Source of the DNA: Lachnospiraceae bacterium
Lineage (GTDB): Bacteria > Bacillota > Clostridia > Lachnospirales > Lachnospiraceae
Assembly (NCBI GenBank): GCA_024697505.1
Contig: JAILFQ010000225.1
Location: 1 to 6,039, forward strand
DNA length: 6,039 bases
Direction of reading: 5' to 3'
In this document: one piece after another, positions 1 through 5,966 of the stretch
How the letters are laid out: every line of letters starts with the position of its first letter
Position numbering within the stretch: position 1 is the stretch's first letter
Made by a program: the position numbers and the translations under genes
The notes under the pieces: model-generated
Databases searched by the model: none
What the model saw: only the letters and a program-made list of their open reading frames with translations
What the model was told of the DNA's origin: nothing

Positions 1-1280
1 AGTTTAGGCTCTTTGTCTATCTCTCTTGCGACTATTGCCTTTTGTTGATTACCGCCGGACATACTTCTTGCAATTGTTATAGGCCCCTGTCCGGAACGTA
101 CATCATACTCCTCAATAAGTCTTTCGGCATATTTTCTTATATTTCCTCTTTTAAGGAAACCTGCTTTATTTGTAAACTTATCCTCAAAATATCTTTGAAG
201 GACCATATTGTCTTCAAGTGAATAGTCAAGAACCAGGCCGTGTTTATGTCTGTCTTCGGGAATGTGGCTCATTCCAAGCAAACTTCTTTTTCTTATATTT
301 GCTTTGGTTATATCCGTTCCCGAAAGAAGTATCTTTCCGGAAGAAACGCTTTCAAGACCTGTAATGGCCTGAACAAGCTCCGCCTGACCGTTTCCGTCTA
401 TTCCTGCAATGCAGACTATTTCTCCCTCCTTAACCTTTAAAGAAACATTCTTTACTGCAAGGGATTTATGCGCCTTAGAGGCTACAGATATGTTTTCTAC
501 GGAAAGGATTGTTTTGCCTGCCTCTTTTTCATCTTTTTGAACATGGAAATTAACGTTTCTTCCAACCATCATTGCAGAAAGTGCTTCCGCATTGGTTTCC
601 GATGTGTTTACGGTTCCAATATATTTACCCTTTCTTAAAACCGTACATCTGTCAGAAACGTCCATTATTTCCTGTAATTTGTGGGAAATAAAGAGAATGC
701 TCTTTCCTTCGGCTGCAAGATTTTTAAGAATCTGCATAAGTTCTTTTATCTCCTGAGGAGTAAGAACCGCCGTAGGCTCGTCGAATATTAAGATATCATT
801 ATCTCTGTAGAGCATCTTAAGAATTTCGGTACGCTGCTGCATTCCTACCGTAATATCTTCTATTTTTGCGTCCGGGTCTACAAAAAGCCCGTACTTTTCA
901 GAAAGTTCAACTATCTTCTTCCTTGCTGCCTCTTTGTTAATAAACCCATTGTTTACAGGCTCAACACCAAGAATAATGTTTTCCAAAACCGTAAAACATT
1001 CAACAAGTTTAAAGTGCTGATGGACCATTCCTATTCCCAGATCGTTTGCTACGTTAGGGTCCGTAATGTTTACTTTTTTTCCGTTAATCTTTATTGAGCC
1101 CCCATCCGGCTGATAAAGACCGAACAGTACACTCATAAGTGTACTTTTACCGGCACCGTTTTCTCCAAGAAGTGCGTGGATCTCCCCTCTTTTAATACGT
1201 AGTGTAATGTTATCATTTGCTATTATGCCCGGGAACTTTTTTGTAATCCCAAGCATTTCTATGGCATATTTACTCTCCAA
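1..1280 (-). CDS. Nucleoside/BMP-type ABC transporter ATP-binding protein, two ATPase domains (3' end cut off)
   Basis: Cytoplasmic ATPase of a BMP-family (NupO/YufO-like) nucleoside importer with two fused nucleotide-binding domains. Numbering from the TTG at 1280, domain 1 has Walker A GENGAGKST (39-47), Q-loop MVHQHFK (85-91), signature VGMQQR (145-150), Walker B ILIFDEPTAVLTP (163-175) and H-loop His200. Domain 2 has a degenerate Walker A, GIDGNGQAEL (293-302), without the GKS/T lysine, then PEDR (341-344) and a normal signature SGGNQQK (408-414). This asymmetry is usual for the RbsA/NupO type. About 426 residues are visible against roughly 500-510 for the family, so the end of domain 2 is outside the window. 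The TTG is chosen because AGGGAGGG (1295-1288) sits 7-8 bases before it; in-frame ATGs at 1319 and 1343 have poor or badly spaced sites, and 1343 is almost at the predicted transcript start. It follows bmp but has its own promoter. The family is certain; nucleoside specificity is inferred from neighbours. Confidence 0.93.
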   Translation of the reverse strand, partial: MESKYAIEMLGITKKFPGIIANDNITLRIKRGEIHALLGENGAGKSTLMSVLFGLYQPDGGSIKINGKKVNITDPNVANDLGIGMVHQHFKLVECFTVLENIILGVEPVNNGFINKEAARKKIVELSEKYGLFVDPDAKIEDITVGMQQRTEILKMLYRDNDILIFDEPTAVLTPQEIKELMQILKNLAAEGKSILFISHKLQEIMDVSDRCTVLRKGKYIGTVNTSETNAEALSAMMVGRNVNFHVQKDEKEAGKTILSVENISVASKAHKSLAVKNVSLKVKEGEIVCIAGIDGNGQAELVQAITGLESVSSGKILLSGTDITKANIRKRSLLGMSHIPEDRHKHGLVLDYSLEDNMVLQRYFEDKFTNKAGFLKRGNIRKYAERLIEEYDVRSGQGPITIARSMSGGNQQKAIVAREIDKEPK

Positions 1281-1287
1281 TACAATG

Positions 1288-1295
1288 CCCTCCCT
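1288..1295 (-). promoter_or_regulatory. Ribosome binding site deciding a TTG start
   Basis: The minus strand reads AGGGAGGG here, 7-8 bases upstream of an in-frame TTG (1280-1278). No ATG lies at a suitable distance. In-frame ATGs at 1319 and 1343 are upstream of this site, so a ribosome binding here would use the TTG. If the longer forms are real, the protein gains 13 or 21 residues with no family counterpart that I recognise. Confidence 0.65.
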
Positions 1296-1355
1296 TTTGC
1301 CGTCGTGGTATTTTTGCATGCCGACGAACTTTTGCACGATCATGCCCTTCTTTAA

Positions 1356-1384
1356 ATTATACCATTAAACCGCCCCGGTAACAA
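1356..1384 (-). promoter_or_regulatory. Sigma-A type promoter for the transporter ATPase gene
   Basis: On the minus strand, TTGTTA (1384-1379) and TATAAT (1361-1356) are separated by exactly 17 bases. The -10 is a perfect consensus and the -35 matches at four of six positions. Transcription should begin near 1349, giving a leader of about 70 bases before the TTG. A short palindrome, ACCG-CCC-CGGT on the plus strand (1369-1379), lies in the spacer and could be a binding site or chance. The promoter starts only 11 bases past the bmp terminator, so the ATPase gene can be transcribed independently. Confidence 0.72.
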
Positions 1385-1394
1385 TGCGAAAACC

Positions 1395-1428
1395 AAAAAA
1401 AGCCACCGCCTCTTTATGAGGCAGTGGC
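1395..1428 (-). terminator. Rho-independent terminator after bmp
   Basis: On the minus strand an 11-base arm (1428-1418) and its partner (1412-1402) form an 11-bp stem with one T-G wobble, closed by a 5-base loop and followed by seven T residues (1401-1395). It begins 21 bases past the bmp stop codon. This is a textbook intrinsic terminator. The plus-strand reading has no T run after the hairpin, so it acts in one direction only. Confidence 0.93.
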
Positions 1429-1449
1429 CCATTATCATAACATAATTGA

Positions 1450-2622
1450 TTACTTAATATTTCCTAACCATTCAACCTTAACATTGCTTGTTGCAGGCTC
1501 CTTGGAAATGTCGTTGGAAACCTTGATCTTTCCGTTAAACATATCTGCTACAAGAGTCTTGTAGTTGTCCTGTGTGAAAGCGTCTGCCCACTGTGTTGTG
1601 TCCATAGGGATCTGAACATAGTTTGCTTCAGGATCTGTTCCGGAAACAAGACCGAGTGTAACGATCTTTCCCTTGTAGTTGTCCCAGTTGCCGTTAATAA
1701 TGATGTCCTTGAGAGCATCATATGTTGCAGGATAAAGGCCCTTCATAGCGGAAGTAACCGTAAGTCCTTTTCCGTACTTGGAATCGATAACTCCGGACTG
1801 GTCTACGTCTACGCCGATAACCTTACCGCCAACCTTAACCGCTGCTTCGGCTGCAGACTGATAAATACCGCCGCCACATGCAAATACGATATCTGTGCCT
1901 GCTGCATACCAGGTATCCATAGCTGCTGTAATATCAGCATCACCGTAGAACTGGTTGCCGTATGCATACTTAAGGCTTACATTAATGCCAAGCTCTTTAG
2001 CTGCAGCGTCAACACCCTGGACATAACCGTATCCGTATCTCATAACTGCAGGAACAGCCATACCGCCAAGGAAGCCGAGTTCCTTGTAACCAAGTTTAAC
2101 TGCCGCATAGCCTGCCATATATCCGCAAAGCTCTTCCTGATAGATAGCGCAGTAAACGTTGTCTGAATTGTAGTAATCCTTAACATTCCAGTTGGATGGG
2201 TTGTAGTCGTAAGAACCACCCTTTGCAGTAACACCTGCTTCAAGAATATCGCCTGCTGCAACGTCGAGGGCAATAAACTTAACATCAGGATATTCACCGC
2301 TTGTTTCAACAATTGTTCCACCGAAAGCATATCCCGGCATAACGATCACGTTGTAGCCTTCGTCAACGGCCTTATCAACCATTGCCACTCTCTGTGCGGT
2401 AGAGTCACCTTCAGGCTTGAAGTATGTGAACTCAACCTTATTCTCCTCGCAGAATGCCTTACAAGCTTCATAGGTTGTCTGGTTGAAGCTCTGGTCTGTA
2501 ATGTCGCCGTAGTCGGTGATCATTGCGACCTTGTAATCTGCCGTGTTACTCTTCGATCCGCCGCAAGCGCAAAGGCTCATAAGCATGCAAACCGAAAGAA
2601 CAAGTACTAAAAACTTCTTCAT
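1450..2622 (-). CDS. bmpA: BMP/PnrA-family nucleoside-binding lipoprotein of an ABC transporter
   Basis: Extracellular solute-binding lipoprotein, 390 residues, that would deliver nucleosides to a BMP-type ABC importer. The N terminus MKKFL is followed by a hydrophobic stretch and a lipobox L17-C18-A19 before the acylated Cys20; Cys at the -2 position is less common but tolerated. The mature protein opens with the family motif around 35-48 (ITDYGDITDQSFNQ). CGGGIYQ (249-255) and GVDVDQ (270-275) match the ligand-binding core of the family. Residues about 124-155 form an extra segment rich in Tyr, Asn and Gly, making it longer than the usual 340-360. GGGAGGA (2635-2629) is a strong ribosome binding site 6 bases before the ATG. 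The gene is 70 bases past cdd with a hairpin in the gap, and is closed by a terminator. Known members bind purine or mixed nucleosides; the deoD-deoC-cdd neighbours support this, but exact ligands cannot be read from sequence. Confidence 0.95.
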   Translation of the reverse strand: MKKFLVLVLSVCMLMSLCACGGSKSNTADYKVAMITDYGDITDQSFNQTTYEACKAFCEENKVEFTYFKPEGDSTAQRVAMVDKAVDEGYNVIVMPGYAFGGTIVETSGEYPDVKFIALDVAAGDILEAGVTAKGGSYDYNPSNWNVKDYYNSDNVYCAIYQEELCGYMAGYAAVKLGYKELGFLGGMAVPAVMRYGYGYVQGVDAAAKELGINVSLKYAYGNQFYGDADITAAMDTWYAAGTDIVFACGGGIYQSAAEAAVKVGGKVIGVDVDQSGVIDSKYGKGLTVTSAMKGLYPATYDALKDIIINGNWDNYKGKIVTLGLVSGTDPEANYVQIPMDTTQWADAFTQDNYKTLVADMFNGKIKVSNDISKEPATSNVKVEWLGNIK

Positions 2623-2656
2623 TTCAAATCCTCCCTTTTTGTGTTGGCATATATCT

Positions 2657-2679
2657 GCATCCGGGTATCCCGGTTATGC
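2657..2679 (-). other. Intercistronic hairpin between cdd and bmp
   Basis: In the 70-base gap, the minus strand carries GCAT-AA-CCGGG-ATA-CCCGG-ATGC, a 9-bp stem interrupted by a 2-base bulge with a 3-base loop. No T run follows, so it is not a normal intrinsic terminator. It lies 13-35 bases after the cdd stop and 22 bases before the bmp ribosome binding site. A role in protecting or processing the bmp part of the transcript is plausible but inferred. Confidence 0.55.
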
Positions 2680-2692
2680 ACCCTCTTATATA

Positions 2693-3127
2693 TTACTCAA
2701 TATCTTTTCCGGAGAAATTAAAAGGATAAACCTCTGAAAGCTTATAAGTATGCATGTCCTCAGGACCTGTTCCAAGGATCACAAGGAACTCATCCGGGTC
2801 GCAAAACTCAGCCATTACCTGCCTGCAAACTCCGCAAGGCGGGCAGAATTGAAGTTTTTCGTTTTCTTTACCCCCTACAATAGCTATAGCCGCAAAGTCT
2901 TTATCATTTTCGCTTACCGCCTTAAAGAAAGCAGTTCTCTCCGCACAGTTGGTAGGCGTAAATGATGCGTTTTCTATATTGCAGCCACCGTAGATCTTAC
3001 CGTCTTTTGTAAGAAGCGCAGCCCCAACTTTAAAATGAGAATAGGGCGAGTAAGCTCTTTTACGGTACTCTATAGCCGTTTCTACAAGTTTTTTCTTTGT
3101 ATCTTCATTCATATTTTTGTACACCAT
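2693..3127 (-). CDS. cdd: Cytidine deaminase
   Basis: Zinc-dependent cytoplasmic enzyme that hydrolyses cytidine and deoxycytidine to uridine and deoxyuridine plus ammonia in pyrimidine salvage. The 144-residue protein is the short, tetrameric type. SPYSHFKVGAAL (27-38) and CNIENAS (49-55) are the substrate-binding region. C61-A-E63 gives the first zinc ligand and the catalytic glutamate; P97-C98-G-V-C101 gives the other two zinc cysteines. No catalytic residue is missing. The start is uncertain: the ATG at 3127 and an in-frame ATG at 3112 (Met6) both lack a good Shine-Dalgarno sequence, and the shorter form fits the usual N terminus of Bacillus-type enzymes slightly better. The gene begins 15 bases after the deoC stop, so translation may depend on ribosomes finishing deoC. 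It sits between the aldolase and the nucleoside-binding protein, which fits nucleoside catabolism. Confidence 0.96.
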   Translation of the reverse strand: MVYKNMNEDTKKKLVETAIEYRKRAYSPYSHFKVGAALLTKDGKIYGGCNIENASFTPTNCAERTAFFKAVSENDKDFAAIAIVGGKENEKLQFCPPCGVCRQVMAEFCDPDEFLVILGTGPEDMHTYKLSEVYPFNFSGKDIE

Positions 3128-3142
3128 CCAAAATTTTTCGGA

Positions 3143-3808
3143 TTAATATCCGGATGCCTTTTCATTCTTGGCAAGTTTAACAATACGGCTCGTTCCCAGT
3201 CTTGTGGCACCGATTTCAACAAACTTGAATGCATCGTCAAATGATGCGATTCCGCCTGCTGCCTTAACCTGAACATCTTCACCCACATTATCAACCATAA
3301 GCTTAACGTCTTCAAAAGTAGCTCCTGCTTTGGAGAAACCTGTTGAAGTCTTAATAAAATCTGCGCCTGCATTTGTAACAACTTCACACATCTTGATCTT
3401 CTCTTCTTCCGTAAGAAGGCAGGTCTCGATAATAACCTTAAGGATTCTGTTTCCGCAAGCTTCTTTAAGAGTTCTTATCTCGTTTTCAACAAGGTCGAAG
3501 CGTTTGTCTTTTACCCAGCCGATGTTGATGACCATATCAATTTCGTCTGCACCGTTTGCAATGGCATCCTTTGTTTCAAATTCCTTTACAGCTGTTGTGT
3601 TGTAGCCGTTAGGGAAACCGATAACCGTACAAACATCCATTTTCTGTCCTACATATTCGCTGGCCTGCTTAACATAAGAAGGCGGAATGCAAACGGATGC
3701 GGTGCCATATGCAATGGCATCGTCGCAGATCTGCTTGATCTCTTCCCATGTTGCTGTCTGTGTAAGTAAAGTATGGTCTACATACTTAAACAATTCTTCT
3801 TTTTCCAT
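3143..3808 (-). CDS. deoC: Deoxyribose-phosphate aldolase
   Basis: Class I aldolase (EC 4.1.2.4) that cleaves 2-deoxy-D-ribose 5-phosphate to acetaldehyde and glyceraldehyde 3-phosphate, the last step of deoxynucleoside breakdown. The 221 residues fold as a TIM barrel and match the usual length of about 215-225. DHTLL (11-15) is the family start motif. Asp91 in EIDMVIN is the proton donor/acceptor, K153 in KTSTGF forms the Schiff base, and K182 in VKAAGGI is the second catalytic lysine; all are intact. AGAGGAG (3825-3819) lies 10 bases before the ATG, a slightly long spacing. The gene starts 20 bases after the deoD stop and ends 15 bases before cdd, so these belong to one operon. Its substrate comes from DeoD products after a phosphopentomutase step; that enzyme is not in the window. 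Confidence 0.97.
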   Translation of the reverse strand: MEKEELFKYVDHTLLTQTATWEEIKQICDDAIAYGTASVCIPPSYVKQASEYVGQKMDVCTVIGFPNGYNTTAVKEFETKDAIANGADEIDMVINIGWVKDKRFDLVENEIRTLKEACGNRILKVIIETCLLTEEEKIKMCEVVTNAGADFIKTSTGFSKAGATFEDVKLMVDNVGEDVQVKAAGGIASFDDAFKFVEIGATRLGTSRIVKLAKNEKASGY

Positions 3809-3828
3809 TTTCTTTATTCTCCTCTTTA

Positions 3829-4530
3829 TTAAGCAAGTTCAAGGGCAACTTCCATCATTTCATGGAAAGATGTCTGTCTTTCTTCTGCGGAAAGTTCCTC
3901 TCTTGTGTAGAGATGGTCTGAAATTGTAAGCATGCAAAGTGCTTTTTTGTTTAAAAGTGCAGCGTTCATATAAAGAGCGGCTGCCTCCATTTCTACGCAA
4001 AGAACCTGCATTCTCTTCCAACGGTCGTTTTCGTTAACATCATCTGTATAGAAAGTATCTGATGAAAGAACATTACCTACGTTTGCTTTTACTCCCTTTT
4101 GCTCGGCGATTTCAACCGCTTTTCTTAAAAGTTCGAAATCAGCAATAGGTGCAAAAGTTCCCGGAAGGTTGTACTGATGAGCAAAATTTGAGTTTGTGCA
4201 TGCGCCCATGGCGATCACAAGATCTCTTAAGTGTACATCATCCGAAAGTCCGCCTGCGGAACCTATACGGATAATGTTTTCTACTCCGTAAAACTTGTAA
4301 AGCTCATAAGAATAAATACCGATAGACGGCATACCCATTCCGCCGCCCATAACGGAAACTTCGGTTCCATTATATGTACCGGTAAAACCAAGCATGTTTC
4401 TAACGGTATTAAAACAAGTTACGTTTTCAAGATAAGTCTCTGCTATATATTTTGCGCGGAGCGGATCCCCCGGCATAAGGACTGTTTTTGCAATATCTCC
4501 CTGTTTCGCAGAGTTATGTGGTGTTGGCAT
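3829..4530 (-). CDS. deoD: Purine nucleoside phosphorylase, DeoD (hexameric) type
   Basis: Cytoplasmic enzyme (EC 2.4.2.1) that phosphorolyses purine ribo- and deoxyribonucleosides to the free base and (deoxy)ribose 1-phosphate. The 233 residues match the family length. Active-site residues known from the E. coli enzyme all appear with a one-residue offset for the initiator Met: His5; Gly21 and Arg25 in GDPLRAK; Arg44; Arg88 and Ser91 in RIGSAGG; E180-M181-E182 in VEMEAAALY; catalytic Asp205 in SDH; and Arg218. The His of the E. coli GHGMG motif is Gly63 here; this position also varies in Bacillus. GGAGGT (4544-4539) sits 8 bases before the ATG. It is the first gene of the deoD-deoC-cdd-bmp series, preceded by a promoter candidate with an inverted repeat. 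The product assignment is secure; DeoD-type enzymes accept both adenosine- and inosine/guanosine-type nucleosides. Confidence 0.97.
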   Translation of the reverse strand: MPTPHNSAKQGDIAKTVLMPGDPLRAKYIAETYLENVTCFNTVRNMLGFTGTYNGTEVSVMGGGMGMPSIGIYSYELYKFYGVENIIRIGSAGGLSDDVHLRDLVIAMGACTNSNFAHQYNLPGTFAPIADFELLRKAVEIAEQKGVKANVGNVLSSDTFYTDDVNENDRWKRMQVLCVEMEAAALYMNAALLNKKALCMLTISDHLYTREELSAEERQTSFHEMMEVALELA

Positions 4531-4560
4531 TTATTTGTACCTCCGTTTAAGACTATTCCT

Positions 4561-4589
4561 ATTTTAGCACAGGAAAGAAGCTAAAACAA
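4561..4589 (-). promoter_or_regulatory. Candidate promoter of the deoD operon (proximal)
   Basis: On the minus strand TTGTTT (4589-4584) and TAAAAT (4566-4561) are separated by 17 bases, with TGC directly before the -10 giving an extended -10 (TGn) element. Transcription would start near 4554, leaving a leader of about 24 bases that includes the deoD ribosome binding site. It is preferred to the distal candidate at 4624-4598 because of its spacing. Confidence 0.6.
4562..4586. promoter_or_regulatory. Inverted repeat over the deoD promoter (possible operator)
   Basis: A perfect 7-bp inverted repeat, TTTTAGC (plus strand 4562-4568) and GCTAAAA (4580-4586), with an 11-base spacer and its centre at 4574. 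The arms overlap the -10 and -35 hexamers of the proximal deoD promoter, a position where a dimeric repressor would block RNA polymerase. I cannot match it to a known operator. The arms are AT-rich and partly dictated by the promoter hexamers, so chance remains possible. Confidence 0.45.
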
Positions 4590-4597
4590 GACAACTG

Positions 4598-4624
4598 ATT
4601 ATAAATATGGCAGAAATTTGGCAA
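4598..4624 (-). promoter_or_regulatory. Weaker distal promoter candidate for the deoD operon
   Basis: The minus strand has a perfect TATAAT (4603-4598) with TTGCCA (4624-4619) upstream, but the spacer is only 15 bases, short for sigma-A. The -35 overlaps the end of the T run of the hydrolase terminator. If used, transcription would start near 4591 and the inverted repeat at 4586-4562 would be copied into the leader as a possible hairpin. Confidence 0.35.
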
Positions 4625-4648
4625 AAAAGAAGGGGCTCAAAGAGCCCC
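4623..4648 (-). terminator. Rho-independent terminator after the family 27 hydrolase
   Basis: On the minus strand GGGGCTC (4648-4642), a 3-base loop, and GAGCCCC (4638-4632) form a perfect 7-bp stem, followed after TTC by six T residues (4628-4623). It begins 7 bases past the stop codon and separates the hydrolase from the deoD operon. Confidence 0.88.
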
Positions 4649-4655
4649 AAAAATG

Positions 4656-5966
4656 TTACTTTATACGTATATCCGTTAGCTTGTACAAGACTGCTCCATG
4701 CGCGTTAACAGCTGCCTTTACAGATCCCGTTACCTCGCCAAGGTCCTTTCTTTCCCAAAGATCTCTGACCTTGTAACTTCCTCCAAGCAAAAGCCTGTCA
4801 AAACCAAGACAGATCTCTTTCTTCTCTTCACTTCTGTTAAAGAGTGCGAGATAGCGGTTTCCGGCATTATCCGTAGACTCCCAGGCGGTAACCGTCTCAT
4901 CATTATACATTTCTCTTGCCCCGTAGCTTTCCTTTAAAAGTGCAAGCACTTCCGGGTTTGTAAGAATGTTTAAAGTAAAGTCATCGTTTTCTCTCATTTC
5001 ACCGCCCATCATTAACGGGGAACGGAAAATACACCAAAGAGTCATAAGGGTGTACTGCTCGTCGTGGGTAAAGTTGGTCATATGTCCGTACTTTCCGTCC
5101 GCTTCTTTCTTTCTCATAACAAGACGTCCGAGAGGAAGCATATCGCAATCCGGGAAACAGCCGGCCTTTACGTACGGTGCCCAGTTTCTGCAGCGTTCAA
5201 ACATGGCATTAAGGGCATTCCAGTTGTCCCAGAAATCTCCCGTCATACGCCACATATTTGCGTTGGCCGAAAGATGGTCTGCAACATCCAGCTGGGCAGG
5301 TCCCGGCGAAAGGCTTAAAACCATCTCTCTTCCGCACTTGTCTATTGCTTTTCTTATCATTTCTATTTCTTCTCTTGCAGAGTAGAGAGCCTCTTTTCTG
5401 AACTCTGTAACGCAGATATCGTCTACTTTAACAAAGTCCACTCCCCAGGAGGCGTAAAGTTCAAAGAGAGAATCGTAGTATTCCTGTCCTCCCTCCGCAT
5501 GTGGGTCCACGCCATACATATCTGTGTTCCAGTTACATATGGAATAAGACTGGGCAATTTCTCTTGCAGTATGGGATGAGCCCTTTATTTTGGTATTAAG
5601 GTAAGCCGCCTGACGCGGAATCCCCCTCATAATATGAATTCCGAATTTAAGCCCCATGGCGTGAATCTTCTCTGCAATCGGTGCAAAGCCCTTGCCGTCC
5701 GCCGCTGACGGAAAGCGGTTTACAGCAGGAATAAGTCTTGAATATTCGTCCATTTCAAGATGTGTAAATTTATGATAATCGTGGGAGTCGGCTGTCGGCT
5801 CATACCACTGTATGTCGCATATTACATACTCCCATCCGTATTTCTTCAAATTCTTTGCCATATATTCGGCATTTCCCATAAGCTCATCTTCCGTTACAGA
5901 CGCGCCGTAGCAATCCCAGCTGTTCCAACCCATAGGAGGAGTAAGGGCAACCCTGTTCTTATCCAT
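4656..5966 (-). CDS. Glycoside hydrolase family 27 protein (alpha-galactosidase-like)
   Basis: Probable retaining exo-glycosidase of clan GH-D, releasing terminal alpha-galactose or a related sugar such as beta-L-arabinopyranose. There are 436 residues and no signal peptide, so it should act in the cytoplasm on imported oligosaccharides. The N terminus has the signature TPPMGWNSWD (9-18). The TIM-barrel nucleophile is Asp182 in FVKVDDIC (178-185); the acid/base is Asp244 in WRMTGDFWDNW (239-249); DCDML (273-277) and SPLMMGGE (316-323) follow; residues from about 350 form the C-terminal beta domain. The usual Asp-Asp pair of the sugar pocket reads D51-I52 (CDIQW), so substrate choice may differ from classic alpha-galactosidases. 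The start is the ATG at 5966, with AAAGGAG (5979-5973) 6 bases upstream and the family motif beginning eight residues later; a 24-residue in-frame extension toward the window edge is rejected. It is an independent unit ended by its own terminator. Confidence 0.93.
   Translation of the reverse strand: MDKNRVALTPPMGWNSWDCYGASVTEDELMGNAEYMAKNLKKYGWEYVICDIQWYEPTADSHDYHKFTHLEMDEYSRLIPAVNRFPSAADGKGFAPIAEKIHAMGLKFGIHIMRGIPRQAAYLNTKIKGSSHTAREIAQSYSICNWNTDMYGVDPHAEGGQEYYDSLFELYASWGVDFVKVDDICVTEFRKEALYSAREEIEMIRKAIDKCGREMVLSLSPGPAQLDVADHLSANANMWRMTGDFWDNWNALNAMFERCRNWAPYVKAGCFPDCDMLPLGRLVMRKKEADGKYGHMTNFTHDEQYTLMTLWCIFRSPLMMGGEMRENDDFTLNILTNPEVLALLKESYGAREMYNDETVTAWESTDNAGNRYLALFNRSEEKKEICLGFDRLLLGGSYKVRDLWERKDLGEVTGSVKAAVNAHGAVLYKLTDIRIK

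Noticed and set aside
1281..1349. Repeated GGCATG and TGCAAAA words and a CGTCG/CGACG pair in the ATPase leader, as a possible riboswitch or attenuator
   Set aside because: The pairing is only 5 bp, there is no terminator-like alternative structure, and no known riboswitch core is recognisable.
2040..2330. Minus-strand open frame of 96 codons inside bmp in another frame
   Set aside because: It is fully contained in bmp, which has a complete family match; the alternative frame has no motif.
2641..2740. Possible separate promoter for bmp around TAATAT/ATATAAG
   Set aside because: No -35 element at an acceptable spacing could be found upstream of either AT-rich hexamer.
3109..3387. Minus-strand open frame of 92 codons overlapping deoC and the start of cdd
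   Set aside because: Out-of-frame with deoC, whose catalytic residues lie in the same DNA; no independent ribosome binding site.
4231..4584. Plus-strand open frame of 117 codons over deoD and its promoter
   Set aside because: Antisense to conserved deoD sequence and without a plausible start site or family features.
4966..5385. Plus-strand open frame of 139 codons inside the hydrolase gene
   Set aside because: It lies entirely antisense to a well-supported GH27 gene, has no ribosome binding site, and shows no recognisable protein motif.
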